Assembly (NCBI GenBank): GCA_900550285.1
Contig: URRW01000038.1
Coordinates: forward strand, 1 to 20,955
Direction: 5' to 3'
Length of the DNA stretch: 20,955 bases
Source of the DNA: an uncultured Lachnospiraceae bacterium
Lineage (GTDB): Bacteria; Bacillota; Clostridia; Lachnospirales; Lachnospiraceae
The notes beneath the pieces were generated by a model that was given only the letters and a program-made list of their open reading frames with translations, was not told the DNA's origin and did not search any database. This document shows, piece by piece, positions 15,062-20,955 of the stretch; within the stretch, counting starts at the first letter, position 1; each line of letters opens with the position of its first letter. The position numbers and the translations under genes are program-made.

Positions 15062-15529
15062 TCATTCCTCCATCATCGTTTCCAGATACCCCCTGTCCCA
15101 TAGCAGGATCTTTAATTTGCGGGCAGCCGCCACCGCCGGCTCCGTAAAATACTGGTTCGTCATGACCGCGCCTACCATCCGGTCGTAATAGTCGCGCCCC
15201 GCATACGCCTCCTGCACCGCCTTGACGCCCACAGGCCCGTCGTAGCGCTTGCACTGCACCGCATAGGTCACGCCGTCCTTCTCCGCCAGCACATCCACGC
15301 CGTAGTCGCCGCTCCCCCTTGTCACCTCCACGTCAATAAACCCGTTCTGCTCCAGAAGATCCGCGCAGAAATATTCAAAATCGTGTCCCTCCAGCTCGTC
15401 CATCCTTCTGCCCCGGAAGCGCTCCCGAAAGCGCTTCGCCGCCCAAAATCCGAGCCAGACAAAAAAAAGCACCACTGCCGTAATGCCAACCACAATGCCG
15501 CCCGTTCCGATCACCGACTGCCAATCCAT
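15062..15529 (-). CDS. Membrane-anchored Mrr-like restriction endonuclease domain protein
   Basis: A 155-aa protein with one N-terminal membrane helix (about 6-30), a basic stretch (AKRFRERFRGRR, 31-42) and a PD-(D/E)XK nuclease domain of the Mrr_cat type. Catalytic positions are visible: E52 region (FEYFCADLLEQNGF), then GSGDYGVDV with D79, then AVQCKRY with Q92 and K94. I chose the ATG at 15529, with GGGAGGG about 10 nt upstream, over an earlier in-frame TTG at 15580. Membrane-tethered Mrr-like proteins of this size are common in Clostridia, but their role is unclear; this is not obviously part of a restriction-modification system, since no methylase is nearby. It probably heads the ABC transporter transcript. 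Confidence 0.9.
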   Translation of the reverse strand: MDWQSVIGTGGIVVGITAVVLFFVWLGFWAAKRFRERFRGRRMDELEGHDFEYFCADLLEQNGFIDVEVTRGSGDYGVDVLAEKDGVTYAVQCKRYDGPVGVKAVQEAYAGRDYYDRMVGAVMTNQYFTEPAVAAARKLKILLWDRGYLETMMEE

Positions 15530-15708
15530 CCTTTTATTTCCCTCCCGGACAGCATCCGGGTCCTTCCTTCGTTCAATCAACTATCCTTCGTCCTATGAAA
15601 TAAAATAGGCTTTTCTCTCTTTAAAGGTACAATATTCCGTTTCCTATTACAATGCTTTCCGGAAAAATTTCATTTACTTTTCATAAATTGCAGCCTCCTC
15701 GATTGCGT

Positions 15709-15736
15709 TTGACACGCTTTTATGCTATGCTACTTT
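15709..15736 (+). promoter_or_regulatory. Sigma-A promoter of the symporter-xpt operon
   Basis: A consensus TTGACA (15709-15714), a 16-nt spacer and TACTTT (15731-15736), 26 nt upstream of the symporter ATG. The leader is too short to hold a purine riboswitch. The ribosome binding site GAGGGG lies 8 nt before the ATG. The rest of the 15530-15762 gap is AT-rich; I see no clear minus-strand promoter there. Confidence 0.6.
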
Positions 15737-15762
15737 AAAATAATGAATGAGGGGTTTTCATC

Positions 15763-17139
15763 ATGGAGAAAAGAGAACGGTTTTCCTCCCGGCTCGGCTT
15801 TATCCTGATCTCTGCAGGATGCGCCGTCGGCCTGGGCAACGTATGGCGCTTTCCCTATATTACGGGCAAATACGGCGGCGCCGCCTTTGTGCTCATCTAT
15901 CTGCTGTTTTTGGTCATTCTCGGGCTTCCGATCATGGTCATGGAATTTTCCGTCGGCAGGGCAAGCCAGAAATCAGCCGCCCGCTCCTTCCACGTCCTGG
16001 AACCGAAGGGGACGAAGTGGCATCTGCAAAGCTATGCCTGCATGGCGGGCAACTACCTGCTCATGATGTTTTACACCACCGTCGGCGGATGGATGGCTGC
16101 CTACATTTTCAAAATGCTCACACGGGAATTTGACGGGCTTGACGCAGACGGCGTTGCCGGCGTATTTTCCGACATGCTCGCGCGCCCCGGCTACATGACG
16201 TTCTGGATGGTGCTGATCGTCCTGACGAGCTTTTTTGTGTGCAGCCTCGGACTGCAAAAGGGCGTCGAGCGTATTACCAAGGCGATGATGAGCTGTCTGT
16301 TTGTCATCCTGCTCATCCTGTGCGTCCGCAGCGTAACGCTCCCCGGCGCGTCGGAGGGGCTGCGCTTTTACCTGATCCCGGACTTTTCCAAAATGGCGGA
16401 AAACGGCATCGGAGAGGCGATTTTTGCCGCGATGGGGCAGGCATTTTTCACCTTAAGCCTCGGCATCGGCGCAATGGCGATCTTTGGCAGCTATATCGGA
16501 AAGGACCGCTCCCTGACCGGGGAGACGCTCAACATCTGCGTGCTCGACACGGCGGTGGCGTTTCTTGCAGGGCTCATCATCTTCCCGTCCTGCTTCGCCT
16601 TCGGAGTTGATCCCGGAGAAGGCCCCGGGCTTGTATTTGTGACCCTCCCCAACGTGTTCAACCAGATGGCAGGCGGATGGATCTTCGGCGCGCTCTTTTT
16701 CATCTTTATGACCTTTGCCGCCCAGTCCACCATCATCGCCGTATTTGAAAACATCATCAGCTTTTCCATGGATCTGTTCGGCGCTTCCCGCAAAAAAGCG
16801 GTGCTTGTAAACGGGATCCTCATCATCCTGCTCTCCCTGCCCTGCGTATTCGGCTTCAACCTTTTATCAGGCTTCCAGCCGCTCGGCGCAGGCTCCACGA
16901 TTCAGGATCTGGAGGATTTCATTGTTTCCAACAACCTGCTCCCTCTGGGCAGCATGGTATACCTGCTTTTCTGCACGAGCCGCTACGGTTGGGGATGGGA
17001 TAAGTTCACAAAGGAAGCGGACACCGGAATCGGCATCAAATTCCCCCGCAGCAGATGGGTGCGGATCTACGCTTCCTATGTGCTGCCCCTGATCGTCCTG
17101 TTCGTCTTCTTCATGGGATACTATCAAAAATTTAAGTAA
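15763..17139 (+). CDS. Sodium:neurotransmitter symporter (NSS/SNF) family transporter
   Basis: A sodium-coupled importer of the LeuT-fold NSS family; bacterial members such as LeuT, TnaT and MhsT carry amino acids. At 458 aa it has about 11-12 hydrophobic helices. The signature around the sodium and substrate sites in helix 1 is intact: GCAVGLGNVWRFPYITGKYG (residues 20-39). It is followed by GGAAFVLIYLLFLVILGLPI and EFSVGRASQ. Helix 6 appears as FFTLSLGIGAMAIFGSYIG. The substrate cannot be read from sequence. It lies 15 nt ahead of xpt, so a link to purine metabolism is possible, but no NSS member known to me carries purines. Confidence 0.95.
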   Translation: MEKRERFSSRLGFILISAGCAVGLGNVWRFPYITGKYGGAAFVLIYLLFLVILGLPIMVMEFSVGRASQKSAARSFHVLEPKGTKWHLQSYACMAGNYLLMMFYTTVGGWMAAYIFKMLTREFDGLDADGVAGVFSDMLARPGYMTFWMVLIVLTSFFVCSLGLQKGVERITKAMMSCLFVILLILCVRSVTLPGASEGLRFYLIPDFSKMAENGIGEAIFAAMGQAFFTLSLGIGAMAIFGSYIGKDRSLTGETLNICVLDTAVAFLAGLIIFPSCFAFGVDPGEGPGLVFVTLPNVFNQMAGGWIFGALFFIFMTFAAQSTIIAVFENIISFSMDLFGASRKKAVLVNGILIILLSLPCVFGFNLLSGFQPLGAGSTIQDLEDFIVSNNLLPLGSMVYLLFCTSRYGWGWDKFTKEADTGIGIKFPRSRWVRIYASYVLPLIVLFVFFMGYYQKFK

Positions 17140-17154
17140 GGAGATACCACGATT

Positions 17155-17736
17155 ATGAAGCTTTTGGAAGAAAGAATCCGAAAGGAAGGAAAAATTAAAG
17201 AAGGAAACGTCCTGAAGGTGGACCGCTTTCTGAATCATCAGATGGACATTCCGCTGTTTGAAGAGATCGGCAAGGAATTTTACCGCCGCTTCTCCGACGC
17301 AGGCGTAAACAAGATCCTCACGATCGAGGCTTCCGGCATCGGCATCGCCTGCATTACCGCCCAGTATTTCCACGTTCCCGTCGTCTTTGCCAAAAAGACG
17401 CAGACCAAGAACATCGCGGGCGACGTATTCACGACAAAGGTAGAATCCTTTACCCACGGACGCATTTACGACATCATCGTTTCCAAAGAATTCCTCTCCC
17501 CCGACGACAGGGTTCTTCTGATCGACGATTTTCTGGCGAACGGCCGCGCTCTGGAAGGGCTTGCCACCCTCGTCCAGTCCTCCGGCGCGCAGCTTGTGGG
17601 CGCGGGCGTCGTGATTGAAAAGGGCTTCCAGCCCGGCGGCGACGAGCTCCGTAAAAAAGGCATTCATTTAGAGTCCCTCGCCATCGTTGAAAGCATGGAT
17701 GAAAAAACCGGAAGCATCACCTTCCGCGAACAGTAA
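17155..17736 (+). CDS. xpt: Xanthine phosphoribosyltransferase
   Basis: A purine salvage enzyme making XMP from xanthine and PRPP in the cytoplasm. The length, 193 aa, is normal for Xpt. The start MKLLEERIRKEGKIKEGNVL and the segment LTIEASGIGIA are typical. The PRPP-binding loop VLLIDDFLANGRAL lies at residues 120-133, and AKKTQTKN is the usual substrate hood region. AAGGAG is about 12 nt upstream of the ATG, directly after the symporter stop. A strong terminator begins 7 nt after its own stop. No guanine-type riboswitch precedes the operon, unlike xpt-pbuX in Bacillus. Confidence 0.97.
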   Translation: MKLLEERIRKEGKIKEGNVLKVDRFLNHQMDIPLFEEIGKEFYRRFSDAGVNKILTIEASGIGIACITAQYFHVPVVFAKKTQTKNIAGDVFTTKVESFTHGRIYDIIVSKEFLSPDDRVLLIDDFLANGRALEGLATLVQSSGAQLVGAGVVIEKGFQPGGDELRKKGIHLESLAIVESMDEKTGSITFREQ

Positions 17737-17743
17737 GAAGCAC

Positions 17744-17795
17744 AAAATTCCTCATTTTCCATAGGATAAAGTAAAACGGAAAATGAGGAATTTTT
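17744..17795 (+). terminator. Terminator of xpt that buries the catalase ribosome binding site
   Basis: A perfect 17-bp stem, 17744-17760 with 17778-17794, and a 17-nt loop. The 3' arm ends in five Ts. The same 3' arm contains GAGG (17785-17788), the catalase ribosome binding site, and the catalase ATG begins 1 nt after the stem. The hairpin can end the symporter-xpt transcript; in any read-through mRNA it would hide the catalase start. Confidence 0.85.
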
Positions 17796-19256
17796 ATGTC
17801 GAAAAAAACAACCCTGACGCTCGAACAGGGCGCTCCCGTCTACGACACCGCCAACTCCGAAACGCTCGGACAGCGCGGCCCCGTCCTTTTACAGGACGTG
17901 CAGTTTATCGAAAAGATGGCGCATTTTGACCGGGAGCGCATCCCGGAGCGCGTCGTCCACGCCAAAGGCAGCGGCGCCTTCGGCACCTTCCGTCCCTACC
18001 GCAGCATGGCGGAATACACCAGCGCCGCATTTTTGTGCGACCCAAACGTGTCCACCCGCTTTCTGATCCGCTTTTCAACGGTCATCGGCTCCAAGGGCGC
18101 GCCGGACACCGACCGCGATCCCAGAGGCTTTGCGGTCAAATTTTACACCTCCGAAGGAAACTATGACGTGGTGGGCTTAAGCCTCCCGGTCTTTTTCATC
18201 CGCGACGCGATCAAGTTCCCCGACTTCATCCATTCCCAAAAGCCCGATCCGTGCACCAATATTAAAAATTACGGGCACGTCTGGGACTTTTTCTCCCTGT
18301 CTCCGGAAAGCCTGCACCAGCTCATGTGGCTTTACAGCGACAGGGGCATCGTAAAAGACTATGCCAGAATGGACGGCTTTGGCGTAAATACCTTCGTCTG
18401 GGTCAATCAAGAAGGCAGGCGCCGGTTCGTGAAATACCATTTCCTCGGGCAGGAACCGCGGGACGTGATCGACCGCCGCGAGGGCAGGCGGCTGGGCGGG
18501 CTCGATCCCGACATCGCCGTCCGCAATCTCCATGCGCGCATCGCTTCCGGCAATCCGCTCCGCTATGAATTCTGCGTGCAGCTCATGGATCCCGCCGTCG
18601 CCGAAACGCTTTCCTTCGACCCGCTGGACGATACGAAGATCTGGCCGGAAGATCAGTTCCCGCTTATGAAGGTCGGAATGCTGACCGTCAATGAAAATCC
18701 GAAAAACTTTTTCACGGATGTTGAACAGGCAGCCTTCTGCCCCGCAAATATCGTTCCCGGCATCGAATTTTCCGCCGATAAAATGCTGCAGGGCCGCACC
18801 TTTTCCTATACGGACACCCAGCGGCACCGGGTCGGCACAAACTTCGCGCAGCTTCCGGTCAACCGCCCGCTTTCGCCGGTGGCAAACCACCAGCAGGACG
18901 GCGATATGGCATACTGCAACCCGCCCGGGAATATCAACTACAAGCCAAACTCCCTTGACGGCAATATGCCCTGCGAAGCGCCCAAGCCCTGCTATCCGGG
19001 CATGGCATATCCCGGCGGCAGGGTCGTCCGCAAGGAGATTTCCGATCCCGACAACTTTTCTCAGGCACGCGACCGCTTCCTGTCCCTGCCCGACGAGGAA
19101 AAGGCCCGCCTCGCAGACGCGATCGGCTGGGAGCTTGCCCAGGCAAACCGGCAGATCCAGAAACGCCAGCTTGACCTGTTTGCAAAGGTCTGCCCCGATC
19201 TGGCAAACCGCGTAAGCCGCGAAATCTATTTATTTGAAACGGGGCGCAAAGTCTGA
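17796..19256 (+). CDS. Heme catalase, small-subunit type, with unusual distal pocket
   Basis: A monofunctional heme catalase (486 aa), expected to break down hydrogen peroxide in the cytoplasm. The catalytic His is H55 in RVVHAKGSGAFG. The core stretch RFSTVIGSKGAPDTDRDPRG is intact, as is the heme-ligand Tyr in GRTFSYTDTQRHR. The usual V-G-N-N-x-P segment reads V-G-L-S-L-P (GTG GTG GGC TTA AGC CTC CCG). Thus position 128, 73 residues after the His as in human catalase (H75/N148), is Leu rather than the conserved Asn. The C-terminus is short with no flavodoxin-like domain. The ribosome binding site GAGG is 7 nt before the ATG, inside the xpt terminator. I see no clear separate promoter or PerR box, so expression is unexplained. 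Confidence 0.94.
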   Translation: MSKKTTLTLEQGAPVYDTANSETLGQRGPVLLQDVQFIEKMAHFDRERIPERVVHAKGSGAFGTFRPYRSMAEYTSAAFLCDPNVSTRFLIRFSTVIGSKGAPDTDRDPRGFAVKFYTSEGNYDVVGLSLPVFFIRDAIKFPDFIHSQKPDPCTNIKNYGHVWDFFSLSPESLHQLMWLYSDRGIVKDYARMDGFGVNTFVWVNQEGRRRFVKYHFLGQEPRDVIDRREGRRLGGLDPDIAVRNLHARIASGNPLRYEFCVQLMDPAVAETLSFDPLDDTKIWPEDQFPLMKVGMLTVNENPKNFFTDVEQAAFCPANIVPGIEFSADKMLQGRTFSYTDTQRHRVGTNFAQLPVNRPLSPVANHQQDGDMAYCNPPGNINYKPNSLDGNMPCEAPKPCYPGMAYPGGRVVRKEISDPDNFSQARDRFLSLPDEEKARLADAIGWELAQANRQIQKRQLDLFAKVCPDLANRVSREIYLFETGRKV

Positions 19257-19289
19257 ACCTTTTGCCCTGAAAAAGTGTGCGCCAAGCGC

Positions 19290-19346
19290 AAAAAACGGAC
19301 GCTGCAGTGTTTGTCCACCGCAGCGTCCGTCTTTTGCGTCCGTTTT
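19290..19346. terminator. Bidirectional terminator between catalase and the C-S lyase gene
   Basis: ACGGACGCTGC (19295-19305) pairs with GCAGCGTCCGT (19320-19330): 11 bp, 14-nt loop. On the minus strand a run of six Ts follows (19295-19290), a good terminator for the lyase gene. On the plus strand CTTTTG follows. A second GCGTCCGT (19336-19343) trailed by TTTT could pair with the same left arm, giving an alternative plus-strand terminator for catalase. Confidence 0.85.
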
Positions 19347-19375
19347 ATCCATCTGCTCAAAGCAGAGATTCTTTT

Positions 19376-20569
19376 TTAAAACACGTATTTTTCCAGCCGT
19401 CCAAACGCCTCCTGCACTTTGGCATGGGGCAGCGCCAGATTCATCCGGATCGTGTTGTCATAGCCAAACGCCCGTCCGTCCTGCCAGATCACGCCTACGC
19501 GGATCCCCGCCCGGAGCAGCTCGTCCATCGTCTTTTTATTTTTTTCGCACCACTTGGAGCAGTCCAGATAGAGCATATAAGTCCCCTGCGGCTCCGAAAC
19601 CTCCACGCCCTCGAAGTGCTCGGCGATAAACCGGCACGCCCAACGCGCATTTTCGGTCAGCACCTGCTTTAATTCCTTTAACCACTCCTGTCCCTCGCTG
19701 CCGTAAGCGCCTACCAGCGCGTGCATCGACAGCACATTCATGGAATTGTAATGGGACAGCGACGACTGCTTTTCCATGCGGTCGCGCAGATAAGCGTTCC
19801 AGATCACATGGTACGAGCCCACAAGCCCCGCCAGATTAAACGTCTTGGACGGCGCGTAAACGGCGATCGTCCTGTTTCTGGCGTCCTCAGAAACGCTCTG
19901 GGTCGGAATGTGCTGATGCTCCCCCAGCGTCAGATCCGACCAGATCTCATCCGAGATCACGATACAGTCGTTTTTGCGGTAAACCTCCATCGCCGCCTCG
20001 ATCTCTTCACGCTCCCACACTCTGCCGCAGGGATTGTGCGGGGAGCAAAAGATTGCCAGATGGATGTGGTTTTCCCTGATCTTTTTATCCATGTCCGCAT
20101 AGTCCATGCGCCAGATCCCGTCCGCATCCTTTTTCAGATCGCTGTGCACGATCTTTCTGCCGTTGTTGTTGAGCGCCCCCGTAAATCCCACATAGGTCGG
20201 TGCATGTACGAGGATCGCCTCGCCCGGCGCCGAAAACGCCTGCAGCGCCGCGCATACGCAGCCGAGCACGCCGTTTTCATAGCCGATGTACTCCTTTTTT
20301 AAGCCCTCCACGCCGTTTCTCGTTTTCTGCCAGTTGATGATGCTGTCAAAATATTCGTCCGACGGATCAAAATACCCGAATACCGGATGCTTTATCCGCT
20401 CTTGCATATGTTCGCAGACCGCCGGCGCCGTCGGGAAATTCATATCCGCCACCCACATCGGGATCCGGTCAAATCCCTCCCCTACCTCCGCGTCCGGAAC
20501 CGGGATCACGTCCATCGCGATCGAATCCTTCCCGCTTCTGTCAATAAATGATGTAAAATCGTACTTCAT
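19376..20569 (-). CDS. PLP-dependent C-S lyase / aminotransferase, MalY-PatB family
   Basis: A fold-type I PLP enzyme of the MalY/PatB group, whose members usually cleave cystathionine or other cysteine conjugates (beta C-S lyase), releasing pyruvate, ammonia and a thiol. The length is 397 aa from the ATG at 20569. I preferred this start to the upstream ATG at 20608 because the family begins MKYDFTSFIDR and GAGG precedes it. Visible motifs are IPMWVADMNFPTAP near the start, the substrate segment FCSPHNPCGRVW, SDEIWSDL for the PLP ring, APSKTFNLAGL with the PLP lysine K242, and IRMNLALP with the carboxylate Arg. It is transcribed alone from its own promoter, next to hairpin element copy 2. The exact substrate is undetermined. 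Confidence 0.94.
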   Translation of the reverse strand: MKYDFTSFIDRSGKDSIAMDVIPVPDAEVGEGFDRIPMWVADMNFPTAPAVCEHMQERIKHPVFGYFDPSDEYFDSIINWQKTRNGVEGLKKEYIGYENGVLGCVCAALQAFSAPGEAILVHAPTYVGFTGALNNNGRKIVHSDLKKDADGIWRMDYADMDKKIRENHIHLAIFCSPHNPCGRVWEREEIEAAMEVYRKNDCIVISDEIWSDLTLGEHQHIPTQSVSEDARNRTIAVYAPSKTFNLAGLVGSYHVIWNAYLRDRMEKQSSLSHYNSMNVLSMHALVGAYGSEGQEWLKELKQVLTENARWACRFIAEHFEGVEVSEPQGTYMLYLDCSKWCEKNKKTMDELLRAGIRVGVIWQDGRAFGYDNTIRMNLALPHAKVQEAFGRLEKYVF

Positions 20570-20654
20570 AACCCTGCTTCCTCTTTCCTCTTCTGTTCTG
20601 TCCGGCATACGGCTTTTCTGATAAAATATGCGAAACGCCGCTGCCCCTTATGCC

Positions 20655-20683
20655 AGTATAGCGCGTTCGCAAGCATTTGTCAG
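20655..20683 (-). promoter_or_regulatory. Sigma-A promoter of the C-S lyase gene
   Basis: On the minus strand, CTGACA (20683-20678), a 17-nt spacer and TATACT (20660-20655). The start would be near 20648, about 80 nt upstream of the ATG at 20569. It lies between the gene and hairpin element copy 2, the same arrangement as nfeD and copy 1. Confidence 0.7.
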
Positions 20684-20702
20684 CAGGAAATTCTGCATCA
20701 GA

Positions 20703-20955
20703 GAAGCATCCGACCGGCAGCGGCAACCGGCGGGGCTGTCCGGCAGATCCTTTTGAGCGAAGGGGAATTTTCAAAGCCTGCCGCACATTCCGGCAGCCTG
20801 ACCGGGACTTGTCTGAGGGCGGCGCAAGCCGCACGAGTTTGACCGGTCAGGCTGTGTTTCGGAATGTGCGGCAGGCTTTGTACAAAATTCCCTGTGAGCG
20901 AAACCGGCATCTGCCGGACAGCCCCCGCCGGTTGCCGCTGCCGGTCGGATGCTTC
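20703..20955 (+). repeat. Long-hairpin element, copy 2 (right edge at window end)
   Basis: This fills the final gap, with no gene seen. The outer stem pairs 20703-20748 with 20909-20955 (46 bp, one 1-nt bulge) and may continue past the window. The internal loop carries GAGCGA on both sides (20755-20760, 20896-20901). A 10-bp stem follows (20762-20771/20884-20893), then a 3-nt right bulge (20881-20883), a 20-bp stem (20772-20791/20861-20880), a 2x6 loop and a 12-bp stem (20794-20805/20843-20854). CTTGTCTGAG (20808-20817) and CGAGTTTGACC (20834-20844) are identical to copy 1. The apical hairpin is GCGGC-GCAA-GCCGC (20819-20832), a GNRA tetraloop if RNA. Confidence 0.85.

Noticed and set aside
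15660..15762. Purine (guanine/xanthine) riboswitch before the symporter-xpt operon
   Set aside because: The promoter sits only 26 nt from the start codon, leaving no room, and no conserved purine-aptamer loops were seen.
16867..17667. 266-aa minus-strand open frame opposite the symporter and xpt
   Set aside because: It spans two real genes in antisense and shows no recognisable domain.
20541..20955. Short open frames inside hairpin element copy 2 and the C-S lyase leader
   Set aside because: Same reasoning as for copy 1: palindromic DNA with no ribosome binding site and no shared protein between the copies.

Overview
The window looks like chromosomal DNA from a GC-rich, anaerobic low-GC-phylum relative, most likely a Lachnospiraceae (Clostridia) genome. 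The reasons are AGGAGG-type ribosome binding sites, sigma-A promoters, the gene order greA-lysS behind dusB and coaX, the ArgF, CoaX and BirA subtypes, and several Clostridia-style hypothetical proteins. Family placement is inference from gene content. No tRNA, rRNA, CRISPR array, transposase or phage gene was found.

Left half (about 1-7275, minus strand): a tightly packed housekeeping run, read right to left: argF, birA (biotin ligase without a repressor domain), a small unknown protein, coaX, dusB, an unknown 238-aa protein, greA and lysS (cut by the window edge). Genes overlap or sit a few bases apart and appear to share a promoter in front of argF, with a hairpin before greA. LysS carries an extra C-terminal tRNA-binding (Trbp111/MetG-C-like) domain. 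The DNA of that domain is clearly AT-richer than the rest of the gene. Next (7369-8867, minus) is an nfeD plus stomatin-like membrane-protein pair with its own promoter.

Right half (9260-20569): a looser, more accessory set. It has a DUF885 metallopeptidase-like protein (+) converging on an FtsX-type ABC permease with a long coiled-coil stalk, its ATPase and a membrane-anchored Mrr-like nuclease (all minus). These are followed by an NSS-family sodium symporter and xpt (+), a catalase (+) whose ribosome binding site lies inside the xpt terminator, and a MalY/PatB-type C-S lyase (minus).

This block is bounded on both sides, in the same orientation, by two copies of a roughly 280-nt element (8912-9189 and 20703-window end). 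Each copy folds almost end to end into one long hairpin. The arms differ in sequence between copies but remain complementary within each copy, while short motifs in the internal loops stay identical. Several base pairs change on both sides between copies, and every non-Watson-Crick pair in the stems I traced is a G-U (G-T) pair on the plus strand. This is the best candidate for an undescribed system in the window: a structured RNA, or a mobile single-stranded-DNA hairpin element. Other points of interest are a catalase lacking the usual distal Asn and a 27-nt tandem repeat at the start of birA.
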